Below, in pieces: positions 58,101 to 64,000 of a stretch of DNA of 64,000 nt (the first letter of the stretch is position 1; every line of letters begins with the position of its first letter). Made by a program: the position numbers and the translations under genes. This DNA comes from Streptomyces kanamyceticus (GTDB taxonomy: Bacteria; Actinomycetota; Actinomycetes; Streptomycetales; Streptomycetaceae), in NCBI RefSeq assembly GCF_008704495.1, contig NZ_CP023699.1, forward strand, positions 3,286,001-3,350,000. Reading direction: 5' to 3'. The notes under the pieces are model-generated. The model saw nothing but the letters and a program-made list of their open reading frames with translations, searched no databases and was not told where the DNA came from.

Positions 58101-59069
58101 CGGCTGCGCGCGGAGGCGTCCGACACGGTCAACTCCGCGCAGCAGCACGCCGAGCGGATCCGCAGCGACTCCGAGCGCGTCAAGGCGGACGCCGCGAGGG
58201 AGGCCGAGCGGCTCACGTCCGAAGCGCGCGAGGAGAGCGAGCGCACCCTCGACGAGGCCCGCGGCGCCGCCAACAAGCGCCGCCAGGAAGCCGCCGAGCA
58301 GGTCGACACGCTCATCACGGAGGCCGCCGCCGAGGCCGAGAAGCTGACGGCCGACTCCCAGGAGAAGGCGCTCAAGGCCACGACGGACGCGGAGGCGCAG
58401 GCGGACACGATGGTCGGCGCGGCCCGCAGCGAGGCCGAGCGCCTCGTCGCCGAGGCGACGGTCGAGGGCAACTCCCTGGTGGAGAAGGCCCGTACGGACG
58501 CGGACGAACTCCTGGTCGGGGCGCGCCGCGACGCGACCGCCATAAGGGAGCGCTCCGAGGAGCAGCGCGACCGGCTCACCACCGAGATCGAGGAGCTGCA
58601 CGAGCGTGCGCGCCGCGAGTCCGCCGAGGCGATGAAGTCCGCGGGCGAGCGCTGCGACGCGCTGGTCAAGGCCGCCGAAGAGCAGCTCGCCGAGGCCCAG
58701 TCGAAGGCCAAGGAGCTGGTGTCGGACGCCAACTCCGAGGCGGGCAAGGTCCGTATCGCCGCGGTCAAGAAGGCGGAGGGGCTCCTCAAGGAGGCCGAGG
58801 CGAAGAAGACCTCGCTGGTGACCGAGGCCGAGCGGATCAAGTCCGAGGCGGAGGCCGAGGCGACGCACATGGTCGAGGAGGGCAAGCGCGAGCTCGAGGT
58901 GCTGGTGCGCCGCCGCGAGGACATCAATGCGGAGATTTCCCGTGTCCAGGACGTGCTGGAGGCGTTGGAATCTTTCGAGGCACCGTCGGGCGGCGCGAAG
59001 GACAATGGCGTCAAGGCGGGAGCAACTGCGGGGTCGACTCGTTCGGGTGGCAAGTCGTCAGAAGGCTAG
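55122..59069 (+). CDS. scy: polarisome coiled-coil scaffold Scy
   Basis: 1315 residues (S. coelicolor Scy is about 1326). After the N-terminal MRGYERQ-type start (GTG 55122) and FEAEMDRLKTDREKAVQHAEDLGYQVEVLR, nearly the whole protein is Ala/Glu/Arg-rich coiled coil with long arrays of repeats such as AEAERL-RTEA and RAEAEEQ-type blocks. Such periodicity is the unusual 51-residue hendecad pattern of Scy. The C-terminal part is less regular, with LVRRREDINAEISRVQDVLEALESFE at the end. Scy organises the tip-organising centre with DivIVA and FilP. It is followed by filP after 183 bp. Alternative start ATG 55191 would drop the N-terminal heptad. Confidence 0.95.
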   Translation: MRGYERQENSRAETDSLSRFEAEMDRLKTDREKAVQHAEDLGYQVEVLRAKLHEARRNLASRPAYDSADIGYQAEQLLRNAQIQAEQLRADAERELRDARAQTQRILQEHAEQQARLQSELHTEAVTRRQQLDQELNERRQTVESHVNENVAWAEQLRARTEQQARRLLDESRAEADQALAAARAEAERVAEQARQRLASDAESARAEAEATLRRARSDAERLLNAASTQAQEATDHAEQLRSSTATESEQARRQAAEASRAAEQRMTEADTALREARAEAEKVLAEAKDTASKQLAAAEGANEQRTRTAKEQVARLVGEATKEAEATRSESEQVIADARAEAEKLITDASEKARTITAEETAGQLAKAARTAEEVLDKASRTAKETTKAATEEAERIRTEAEAEADRLRGEAHDIAEGLKGAAKDDTKEYRAKTVELQEEARRLRGEAEQLRAEAVEEGERIRAEARREAVQQIEEAARSAEELLAKAKADADELKSAATTESERVRTEAIERATTLRKQAEETLERTRAEAERHREEAAEQAETTKSEAEDAARELREETERAIAARQAEAADELARLHTEAEERLAAAEQALTDARAEAERIRKEATEETDRLRTESAERIRTLQDQAETEAERLRTEAAADASQARAEGESVAVRLRSEAAAEAERLKTEAQESADRVRAEAAAAAERVGAEAAEALSAAQDEAARRRREAEETLNSARGEADQERERAREQSEELLASARKRVEEAQAEAVRLVEEADRRATEMVSAADQHAQSVRDSVAGLHETAQEEVAGLRSAAEHAAERTKTEAQEEADRVRSDAYAERERATEDANRTRREATESSEAAKSLAERTVADAIAEAERMRSDASEHAQRVRTEASDTIASAEQDASRTRADAREDANRIRSDAAGQADQLIGEARGEAERLQNETIAEADRVRAEATEQAERLRADSTAEAERLTTETATEAERLRTESVAKAEKLISDATGDAERLRAEASDTVNSAQQHAERIRSDSERVKADAAREAERLTSEAREESERTLDEARGAANKRRQEAAEQVDTLITEAAAEAEKLTADSQEKALKATTDAEAQADTMVGAARSEAERLVAEATVEGNSLVEKARTDADELLVGARRDATAIRERSEEQRDRLTTEIEELHERARRESAEAMKSAGERCDALVKAAEEQLAEAQSKAKELVSDANSEAGKVRIAAVKKAEGLLKEAEAKKTSLVTEAERIKSEAEAEATHMVEEGKRELEVLVRRREDINAEISRVQDVLEALESFEAPSGGAKDNGVKAGATAGSTRSGGKSSEG

Positions 59070-59252
59070 CCAACGAGCCGTCTTCCGTGATCGGCAAGGA
59101 CCTTCGACCCTGTCGCTGGCAAGTGCTCCGGCGGTTAGCCACTCAAAAGGGGTGTCATTCTCCAGATCAAACGGGCATCTGCTCGATGACACGCCGCTTG
59201 GACCCCTAGGATTCCCTCTATCACCTCACCGGTCTCATTCGACAGGAACCCC

Positions 59253-60188
59253 ATGAGCGACACTTCCCCCTACGGCTTCGAGCTTGTGCGGCGTGGGTAC
59301 GACCGCGCTCAGGTGGACGAACGTATCTCCAAGCTCGTCTCCGACCGTGACAGCGCTCTTGCTCGTATCACTGCTCTGGAAAAGCGCATCGAGGAACTGC
59401 ACCTCGAGACGCAGAACGCCCAGGCCCAGGTCGCCGACGCCGAGCCGTCGTACGCCGGTCTCGGTGCTCGCGTCGAGAAGATCCTCCGCCTCGCCGAGGA
59501 GGAGGCGAAGGACCTGCGCGAGGAGGCCCGTCGCGCCGCCGAGCAGCACCGCGAGCTCGCCGAGTCCGCCGCCCAGCAGGTGCGCAACGACGCCGAGTCG
59601 TTCGCGTCCGAGCGCAAGGCCAAGGCCGAGGACGAGGGCGTCCGGATCGTCGAGAAGGCCAAGGGCGAGGCGAACACGCTGCGCGCCGAGGCGCAGAAGG
59701 ACGCCCAGTCCAAGCGCGAGGAGGCGGACGCCCTCTTCGAGGAGACCCGCGCCAAGGCCGCGCAGGCCGCCGCGGACTTCGAGACGAACCTCGCCAAGCG
59801 CCGCGAGCAGTCCGAGCGCGATCTCGCCTCGCGGCAGGCGAAGGCGGAGAAGCGCCTCGCGGAGATCGAGCACCGCGCCGAGCAGCTCCGACTTGAGGCA
59901 GAGAAGCTCCGCACGGATGCCGAGCGTCGCGCTCGTCAGACGGTGGAGACGGCTCAGCGTCAGGCCGAGGACATCGTCGCGGACGCGAACGCGAAGGCGG
60001 ACCGGATCCGCTCGGAGTCCGAGCGCGAGCTCGCCGCTCTGACCAACCGCCGCGACTCCATCAACGCGCAGCTCACCAATGTGCGCGAGATGCTGGCGAC
60101 GCTTACCGGTGCGGCGGTCGCTGCCGCGGGTACGCCCCCGGAGGACGAGCCGATCTCTCGTGGGGTGCCTGCGCAGCAGACTCGCTGA
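59253..60188 (+). CDS. filP: intermediate-filament-like protein FilP
   Basis: 311 residues, the length of S. coelicolor FilP (310). N-terminal YGFELVRRGYDRAQVDERISKLVSDRDSALARI is the DivIVA-like head, then continuous coiled coil (KAEDEGVRIVEKAKGEANTLRAEAQKDAQSKREEADALFEETRAKAAQAAADFE). The C-terminal tail is short (PPEDEPISRGVPAQQTR). FilP forms cytoskeletal filaments that give hyphae stiffness and interacts with Scy and DivIVA. ATG 59253 follows ACAGGAACCCC. It is separated from scy by 183 bp and terminated by a hairpin at 60257. Confidence 0.96.
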   Translation: MSDTSPYGFELVRRGYDRAQVDERISKLVSDRDSALARITALEKRIEELHLETQNAQAQVADAEPSYAGLGARVEKILRLAEEEAKDLREEARRAAEQHRELAESAAQQVRNDAESFASERKAKAEDEGVRIVEKAKGEANTLRAEAQKDAQSKREEADALFEETRAKAAQAAADFETNLAKRREQSERDLASRQAKAEKRLAEIEHRAEQLRLEAEKLRTDAERRARQTVETAQRQAEDIVADANAKADRIRSESERELAALTNRRDSINAQLTNVREMLATLTGAAVAAAGTPPEDEPISRGVPAQQTR

Positions 60189-60217
60189 GGCTCTCGGGAT
60201 CTGCGGGCCCGCTGTAG

Positions 60218-60242
60218 CTGGTCGCGCAGTTCCCCGCGCCCC
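60218..60242 (-). repeat. dispersed GCGCGGGGAACTGCGCGAC element, copy 4
   Basis: The core reads on the minus strand 30 nt after the filP stop. It lies just before the filP terminator hairpin. Confidence 0.75.
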
Positions 60243-60256
60243 TGACGGGGCGCCCC

Positions 60257-60287
60257 TGCCCCTTGCCACTCCGGTGGCAGGGGGCTT
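60257..60287 (+). terminator. filP terminator hairpin
   Basis: CCCCTTGCCAC pairs with GTGGCAGGGGG (one G-T) across TCCG, followed by GCTTTGTCGCGTTTT. It lies 69 nt past the filP stop. Confidence 0.75.
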
Positions 60288-60309
60288 TGTCGCGTTTTAG
60301 CGTTGGCGC

Positions 60310-61287
60310 ATGATCGAGCTCGAGGGGCTGACCAAGCGGTACGGCGAGAAAGTCGCCGTCAACAACCTGACCTTCACGGTCCATCCCGGCATCGTCACCG
60401 GCTTCCTCGGTCCGAACGGCGCGGGCAAGTCCACCACCATGCGCATGATGCTGGGCCTGGACAACCCGTCCGCCGGGGCCGTCCGCGTCGACGGCATGCA
60501 CTACTCCCAGCTGAAGGACCCCCTCAAGTACATCGGCGCCCTGCTCGACGCCAAGGCCATGCACGGCGGCCGCAGCGCCTTCAACCACCTGCTCTGCCTC
60601 GCCCAGAGCAACGGCATCCCGCGCGGCCGCGTCGACGAGGTCCTGGACACCGTCGGCCTGACCGCCGTCGCCAAGAAGAAGGCCAAGGGCTTCTCGCTCG
60701 GCATGGGCCAGCGCCTGGGCATCGCGGGCGCGCTGCTCGGCGACCCCGAGATCCTGATGTTCGACGAGCCGGTCAACGGGCTCGACCCCGAGGGCATCCA
60801 CTGGATCAGGAACCTGATGAAGTCGCTCGCCTCGCAGGGGCGCACCGTCTTCGTCTCCTCGCACCTGATGAGCGAGATGGCCCTCACCGCCGACCACCTC
60901 GTCGTCATCGGCCAGGGCCGCCTGCTCGCCGACATGACGATGTCGGACTTCATCCGGCAGAACTCCCGGTCGTACGTCAAGCTGCGCTCCCCGCAGCGCG
61001 AGCGCCTGCTCGACGTGCTGCACGAGGCGGGCATCACCGCCGTGGAGGCGGGCAGCGGCACGCTCGAAGTGGACGGCACGTCCGCGGAGCAGCTCGGCGA
61101 GCTCGCCGCGAGCCACCAGCTCGTACTCCATGAGCTGAGCCCCCAGCAGGCCTCGCTGGAGGAGGCCTTCATGCAGCTCACCGCGGAGTCCGTGGAGTAC
61201 CACGCGCACTCGGACCACGCCGGGCCGAGCGCACCACCGGCCGCCGAGGGCTGGGGCGATGGCTGGCAGCAGCGGAAGGAGGCCTGA
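60310..61287 (+). CDS. ABC-2 type exporter ATPase
   Basis: 325 residues. Walker A GPNGAGKST at about 37-45, signature SLGMGQRLGIAGALLGDPEILMFDEPVNGLDPEGI (signature-like LGMGQR and Walker B LMFDEP), and an H-loop SSHLMSEM. The C-terminal part, about 225-325, is a regulatory extension ending in an acidic tail. The permease starts 3 nt after the stop. The paired ATPase at 63048 is highly similar in this stretch. Efflux substrate unknown; the family includes antibiotic exporters. Confidence 0.9.
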   Translation: MIELEGLTKRYGEKVAVNNLTFTVHPGIVTGFLGPNGAGKSTTMRMMLGLDNPSAGAVRVDGMHYSQLKDPLKYIGALLDAKAMHGGRSAFNHLLCLAQSNGIPRGRVDEVLDTVGLTAVAKKKAKGFSLGMGQRLGIAGALLGDPEILMFDEPVNGLDPEGIHWIRNLMKSLASQGRTVFVSSHLMSEMALTADHLVVIGQGRLLADMTMSDFIRQNSRSYVKLRSPQRERLLDVLHEAGITAVEAGSGTLEVDGTSAEQLGELAASHQLVLHELSPQQASLEEAFMQLTAESVEYHAHSDHAGPSAPPAAEGWGDGWQQRKEA

Positions 61288-61290
61288 GCG

Positions 61291-62061
61291 ATGGCCGCGA
61301 CGCAGGTACTGAAATCGGAGTGGACCAAGATCCGCTCGGTCTCCTCGACCGTCTGGACGCTCGGCCTCGCCGTGGTCGTCACGATCGCGCTCGGGATGTT
61401 GATCAGCATCCTGTCGAAGAACGACTACGACAAGCTCGACGCCCGGGACAAGCTGACCTTCGACCCGACCTACACCAGCTTCGCCGGGATGTCCCTCGGC
61501 CAGCTCGCGCTGATCGTCTTCGGGGTGCTCGTCGTCTCGAACGAGTACAGCACCGGCATGATCCGCACCTCGCTGGCCGCGGTCCCCCAGCGCGGCACGT
61601 TCCTGTTCAGCAAGGTCCTGGTGGCCACGCTGCTCTCGTTCGCGGTGGGCCTCGTCACCAGCTTCCTCACGTTCTTCGTCGGCCAGGCGATGCTCGGTAC
61701 GCACCGGGCGCAGATCGGCGACCCAGGGGTGCTGCGCGCCGTCATCGGCGGCGCGATCTACATGACGCTCATCGCGGTGTTCTCGATGGGCGTCGCGGTG
61801 ATGCTGCGCAGCCCGATGCTGTCGCTGGGCATCCTGATGCCGTTCTTCTTCCTGATCTCCAGCATCCTGGGCAACGTCTCGGCGACCAAGAAGATCGGCC
61901 GCTTCCTGCCCGACCAGGCCGGCAGCAAGATCATGCAGGTCAAGACGCCGTTCGACGACGACACCCCGTACGGACCCTGGGGCGGTCTCGCGATCATGGT
62001 GGTGTGGGTCGTCGCGGCGCTGCTCGGCGGGTACGTACTGCTGAAGAAGCGGGACGCGTAG
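61291..62061 (+). CDS. ABC-2 permease
   Basis: 256 residues and six predicted helices: VWTLGLAVVVTIALGMLISIL, GQLALIVFGVLVVSNEYSTGMI (with the conserved E-Y-S-T-G-M region), LVATLLSFAVGLVTSFLTFFVG, LRAVIGGAIYMTLIAVFSMGVAVM, LSLGILMPFFFLISSILGNV and GGLAIMVVWVVAALLGGYVLL. The first ATPase precedes it by 3 nt, so they form the exporter. The stop is the first base triplet of the TAG-linked 19-bp repeat at 62059. Confidence 0.92.
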   Translation: MAATQVLKSEWTKIRSVSSTVWTLGLAVVVTIALGMLISILSKNDYDKLDARDKLTFDPTYTSFAGMSLGQLALIVFGVLVVSNEYSTGMIRTSLAAVPQRGTFLFSKVLVATLLSFAVGLVTSFLTFFVGQAMLGTHRAQIGDPGVLRAVIGGAIYMTLIAVFSMGVAVMLRSPMLSLGILMPFFFLISSILGNVSATKKIGRFLPDQAGSKIMQVKTPFDDDTPYGPWGGLAIMVVWVVAALLGGYVLLKKRDA

Positions 62062-62080
62062 GGCCTGTCCGGCGGATCAT
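62059..62080 (+). repeat. dispersed 19-bp repeat beginning at a stop codon
   Basis: TAGGGCCTGTCCGGCGG plus ATCA, one base different from the copy at 13928-13948, and in the same position at the TAG stop of the preceding gene (ABC permease). Confidence 0.7.
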
Positions 62081-62113
62081 GGCGCTAGCCCGCACCCGGA
62101 CCCAGGGGGGCGT

Positions 62114-62938
62114 GTGACCACTCAGGACCGCGGGCTCGCGGCACTCGGCTTCGACGGGGTGCCCGCGCTGCGTCCGCTGACCTACCCGGGCCGCCCGGTC
62201 GGAGCCCCCTCGCTGCTGACCGGCGCCGAGCTGCTGCCGCTGCGCGCGAGGCCCGGCGGGCCCGGTGCGTGGGCCGTCGGGGGGCACGGGCCGCGCCGCT
62301 CGCTCGACGCGGTCCTCACCGGGCTCGGGCAGGCCCCCGTCGCCGAGCGCCGCCCCGTCATCGCCGTCGGCTCGAACGCCTCCCCCGGGCAGGTGACCCA
62401 CAAGCTCGCCGGACTGGGCCTCTCCTGTGCCGTGCCGATGGTCCCCGTGCGGCTGCGCGGCATCGGCGTGGGCTGCTCGGCCCACATCGGCCGGGCCGGA
62501 TACGTGGCGGCCGCCCCCTACCCGGACCCCACCGCGCGGCGCGCCCTCGTCGTCTCCTGGCTGGACGCGGCACAGCTCGCCGCGGTCGACGGCACGGAGC
62601 TGCCCAACTACCGGCGGGTGTGGCTGCCCGGCGTCCCGTACGAGATGGCCCTGCCCGGCGGGACGCCGCTCGACGGCGCGTACCTCTACGTGAGCGCGCG
62701 CGGCGTCCTCGCCGACCCGGCGACGGGCCTGCCGCGCCCCGGCGGCGGCGACCAGGCGGCACTGCTCGACGCGCTCCTTGCCGCGTCCCCGGCCCTGCGC
62801 GCGCTTCTCGGGCCCGACGCGGCGGCCTGGGTGCGGCGGGCCGCCGCGGACGCCGCACTGCGCGAGCGGGGCACACAGCTCTTCGCCGCCGCGGGCTGGG
62901 TGCTGCCGTTGACGGACCTTCCGACCCCGCTCGGGTGA
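62114..62938 (+). CDS. conserved hypothetical protein
   Basis: 274 residues. No family recognised with confidence. VIAVGSNASPGQVTHKLAGLG (about 76-96) weakly recalls the YGSN phosphate loop of gamma-glutamylcyclotransferase-like folds, and LPNYRRVWLPGVPYEMALPGG follows. The first ~70 residues are Pro/Gly-rich (VPALRPLTYPGRPVGAPSLLTGAEL). No signal peptide or transmembrane segment. It lies between the permease and a second ATPase, so it may be linked to the exporter. The GTG start is at 62114 with GGGGGGCGT upstream. Could be tested by fold prediction. Confidence 0.65.
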   Translation: MTTQDRGLAALGFDGVPALRPLTYPGRPVGAPSLLTGAELLPLRARPGGPGAWAVGGHGPRRSLDAVLTGLGQAPVAERRPVIAVGSNASPGQVTHKLAGLGLSCAVPMVPVRLRGIGVGCSAHIGRAGYVAAAPYPDPTARRALVVSWLDAAQLAAVDGTELPNYRRVWLPGVPYEMALPGGTPLDGAYLYVSARGVLADPATGLPRPGGGDQAALLDALLAASPALRALLGPDAAAWVRRAAADAALRERGTQLFAAAGWVLPLTDLPTPLG

Positions 62939-63047
62939 CCCGGCGGTTTTACTAGCTCTTGGCTGGAACCGTCAGCTCCCCGTTATCCTCCTAACCCTTA
63001 CGGGGGCGTGTGCCCCGACGTCCTGAACCATTCGATGGGTGCGGAGA

Positions 63048-64000
63048 ATGATCGAGGCAGTCGGCCTGACGAAGCGCTACGGCGCCAAGACAGCCGTGTA
63101 CAACCTTTCCTTCCAGGTGCGGCCCGGTACCGTCACGGGCTTCCTGGGCCCCAACGGCTCGGGCAAGTCGACGACGATGCGCATGATCCTCGGGCTCGAC
63201 GCCCCCACCACGGGGCAGGTGACGATCGGCGGTTACCCGTACCGCAAGCTCCCCAACGCCCCGCGTCAGGTCGGCGCGCTGCTCGACGCCAAGGCCGTGC
63301 ACGGCGGCAGGCACGCCCGCAACCACCTGCTGTGCCTCGCGCAGCTCTCCGGCATCCCGGCCCGCAGGGTCGACGAGGTGCTCGGCGTCGTGGGTCTGCA
63401 GGAGGTGGCGAAGAAGCGCTCCAAGGGCTTCTCGCTCGGCATGGGCCAGCGCCTGGGCATCGCGGCCGCGCTCCTGGGCGACCCGCAGGTGCTGCTCTTC
63501 GACGAGCCGGTCAACGGCCTCGACCCCGAGGGCATCCTCTGGGTCCGCAACCTGATGAAGTCGCTCGCCGCCGAGGGACGTACGGTCTTCGTCTCCTCGC
63601 ACCTGATGAGCGAGATGGCCCTCACCGCCGAGCACCTGATCGTGATCGGCCGCGGCCAGCTGCTCGCCGACATGAGCGTCACGGACTTCATCTCCCACAA
63701 CTCCGCCGACTTCGCGCGCGTGCGCACGCCGGAAGGCGACGGGCAGCAGCGCGAGAAGCTGTCGGCCACGCTGTCCGAGGCGGGCGGCCAGGTCATGCCC
63801 GAGCAGGACGGCGCGCTGCGCGTGACCGGCCTGCCGCTCCCCCGCATCAGCGAGCTCGCGCACGGCGCGGACGTCCGCCTGTGGGAGCTCTCCCCGCACC
63901 AGGCCTCGCTGGAGGAGGCGTACATGCGGATGACGCAGGGCGCCGTCGACTACCGCTCCACGGTCGACCAGCGCGCGGGCCTCCAGCAGCAGCTGCCGCC
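63048..64000 (+). CDS. ABC-2 type exporter ATPase (3' end cut by window edge)
   Basis: The frame is open to the window end (317 full codons). Walker A GPNGSGKST near 37, signature SLGMGQRLGIAAALLGDPQVLLFDEPVNGLDPEGI, H-loop SSHLMSEM. The N-terminal 220 residues resemble the ATPase at 60310-61287 closely (for example GGRHARNHLLCLAQLSGIPARRVDEVL against GGRSAFNHLLCLAQSNGIPRGRVDEVL), whereas the tails differ. This suggests a duplication. Its permease partner probably follows outside the window. ATG 63048 lies in GCGGAGAATG. Confidence 0.9.
   Translation, partial: MIEAVGLTKRYGAKTAVYNLSFQVRPGTVTGFLGPNGSGKSTTMRMILGLDAPTTGQVTIGGYPYRKLPNAPRQVGALLDAKAVHGGRHARNHLLCLAQLSGIPARRVDEVLGVVGLQEVAKKRSKGFSLGMGQRLGIAAALLGDPQVLLFDEPVNGLDPEGILWVRNLMKSLAAEGRTVFVSSHLMSEMALTAEHLIVIGRGQLLADMSVTDFISHNSADFARVRTPEGDGQQREKLSATLSEAGGQVMPEQDGALRVTGLPLPRISELAHGADVRLWELSPHQASLEEAYMRMTQGAVDYRSTVDQRAGLQQQLP

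Overview
This 64 kb window is chromosomal DNA from a Streptomyces or close relative. The GC content is very high with strong third-position GC bias, GTG starts are common, and TGA-overlapping 4-bp gene junctions are frequent. Several genes are Streptomyces hallmarks: the cytoskeletal coiled-coil proteins Scy and FilP, the CslA/GlxA tip-glycan pair, the AbsC and RapA1/A2 regulators, and the DUF6230/DUF6114 cassette. From memory, much of the gene order matches the S. coelicolor SCO5395-SCO5436 interval read backwards. No rRNA, tRNA, CRISPR array, IS element or prophage was recognised.

Layout. (1) 1-8.5 kb: a truncated membrane-anchored NACHT NTPase; a DHA2 drug exporter divergent from a TetR gene across three operator-like palindromes; and a DctA dicarboxylate symporter divergent from a CitA/DcuS-type two-component system. 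(2) 8.5-14.7 kb: a sugar ABC importer without its own ATPase, a lipoprotein/secreted-protein pair, and an XRE regulator with an inverted repeat over its promoter. (3) 14.7-21 kb: a central-carbon block of pfkA, pta-ackA and pyk, which takes carbon from fructose-6-phosphate to pyruvate and interconverts acetyl-CoA and acetate. (4) 21-26.6 kb: a three-gene envelope cassette (acidic repeat-rich secreted protein, DUF6114, DUF6230), a CnoX-like thioredoxin-TPR protein and a TetR gene. (5) 26.6-32.2 kb: a MurG-like glycosyltransferase plus a sugar-nucleotide epimerase/dehydratase, divergent from an OmpR-type two-component system, then a secreted alpha/beta hydrolase. (6) 32.3-36.3 kb: icmA, a DUF3817 protein, a MarR regulator and an MFS transporter. 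(7) 36.3-42.7 kb: a 39-bp minisatellite, an ArsR-like regulator, a GH6 lipoprotein, and cslA-glxA. (8) 42.7-46.1 kb: an SRPBCC-DUF4166-TetR operon with twin operators, and a small thiamine-binding/DUF3817 operon. (9) 46.2-52 kb: three tandem AIM24 genes, absC, rapA1/A2 and a PepSY protein. (10) 52-64 kb: meaB, a thiolase, methylmalonyl-CoA epimerase, scy, filP, and two closely related ABC-2 ATPases around one permease and an unknown gene.

How the genes fit together. Acyl-CoA metabolism is represented by icmA (isobutyryl/n-butyryl-CoA mutase), meaB (mutase chaperone GTPase), the epimerase and the thiolase. Polar growth and envelope functions are represented by scy, filP, cslA, glxA, the GH6 protein and the MurG-like operon. 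Regulation is dense: three complete two-component systems, three TetR, two MarR, one ArsR-like and one XRE gene, several next to clear palindromes or 10-bp direct repeats. Several intergenic gaps carry dispersed repeats: a roughly 250-bp element with two opposite-facing copies, a 20-25 bp element with four copies, and a 19-bp element whose copies supply or adjoin the TAG stop of the preceding gene.
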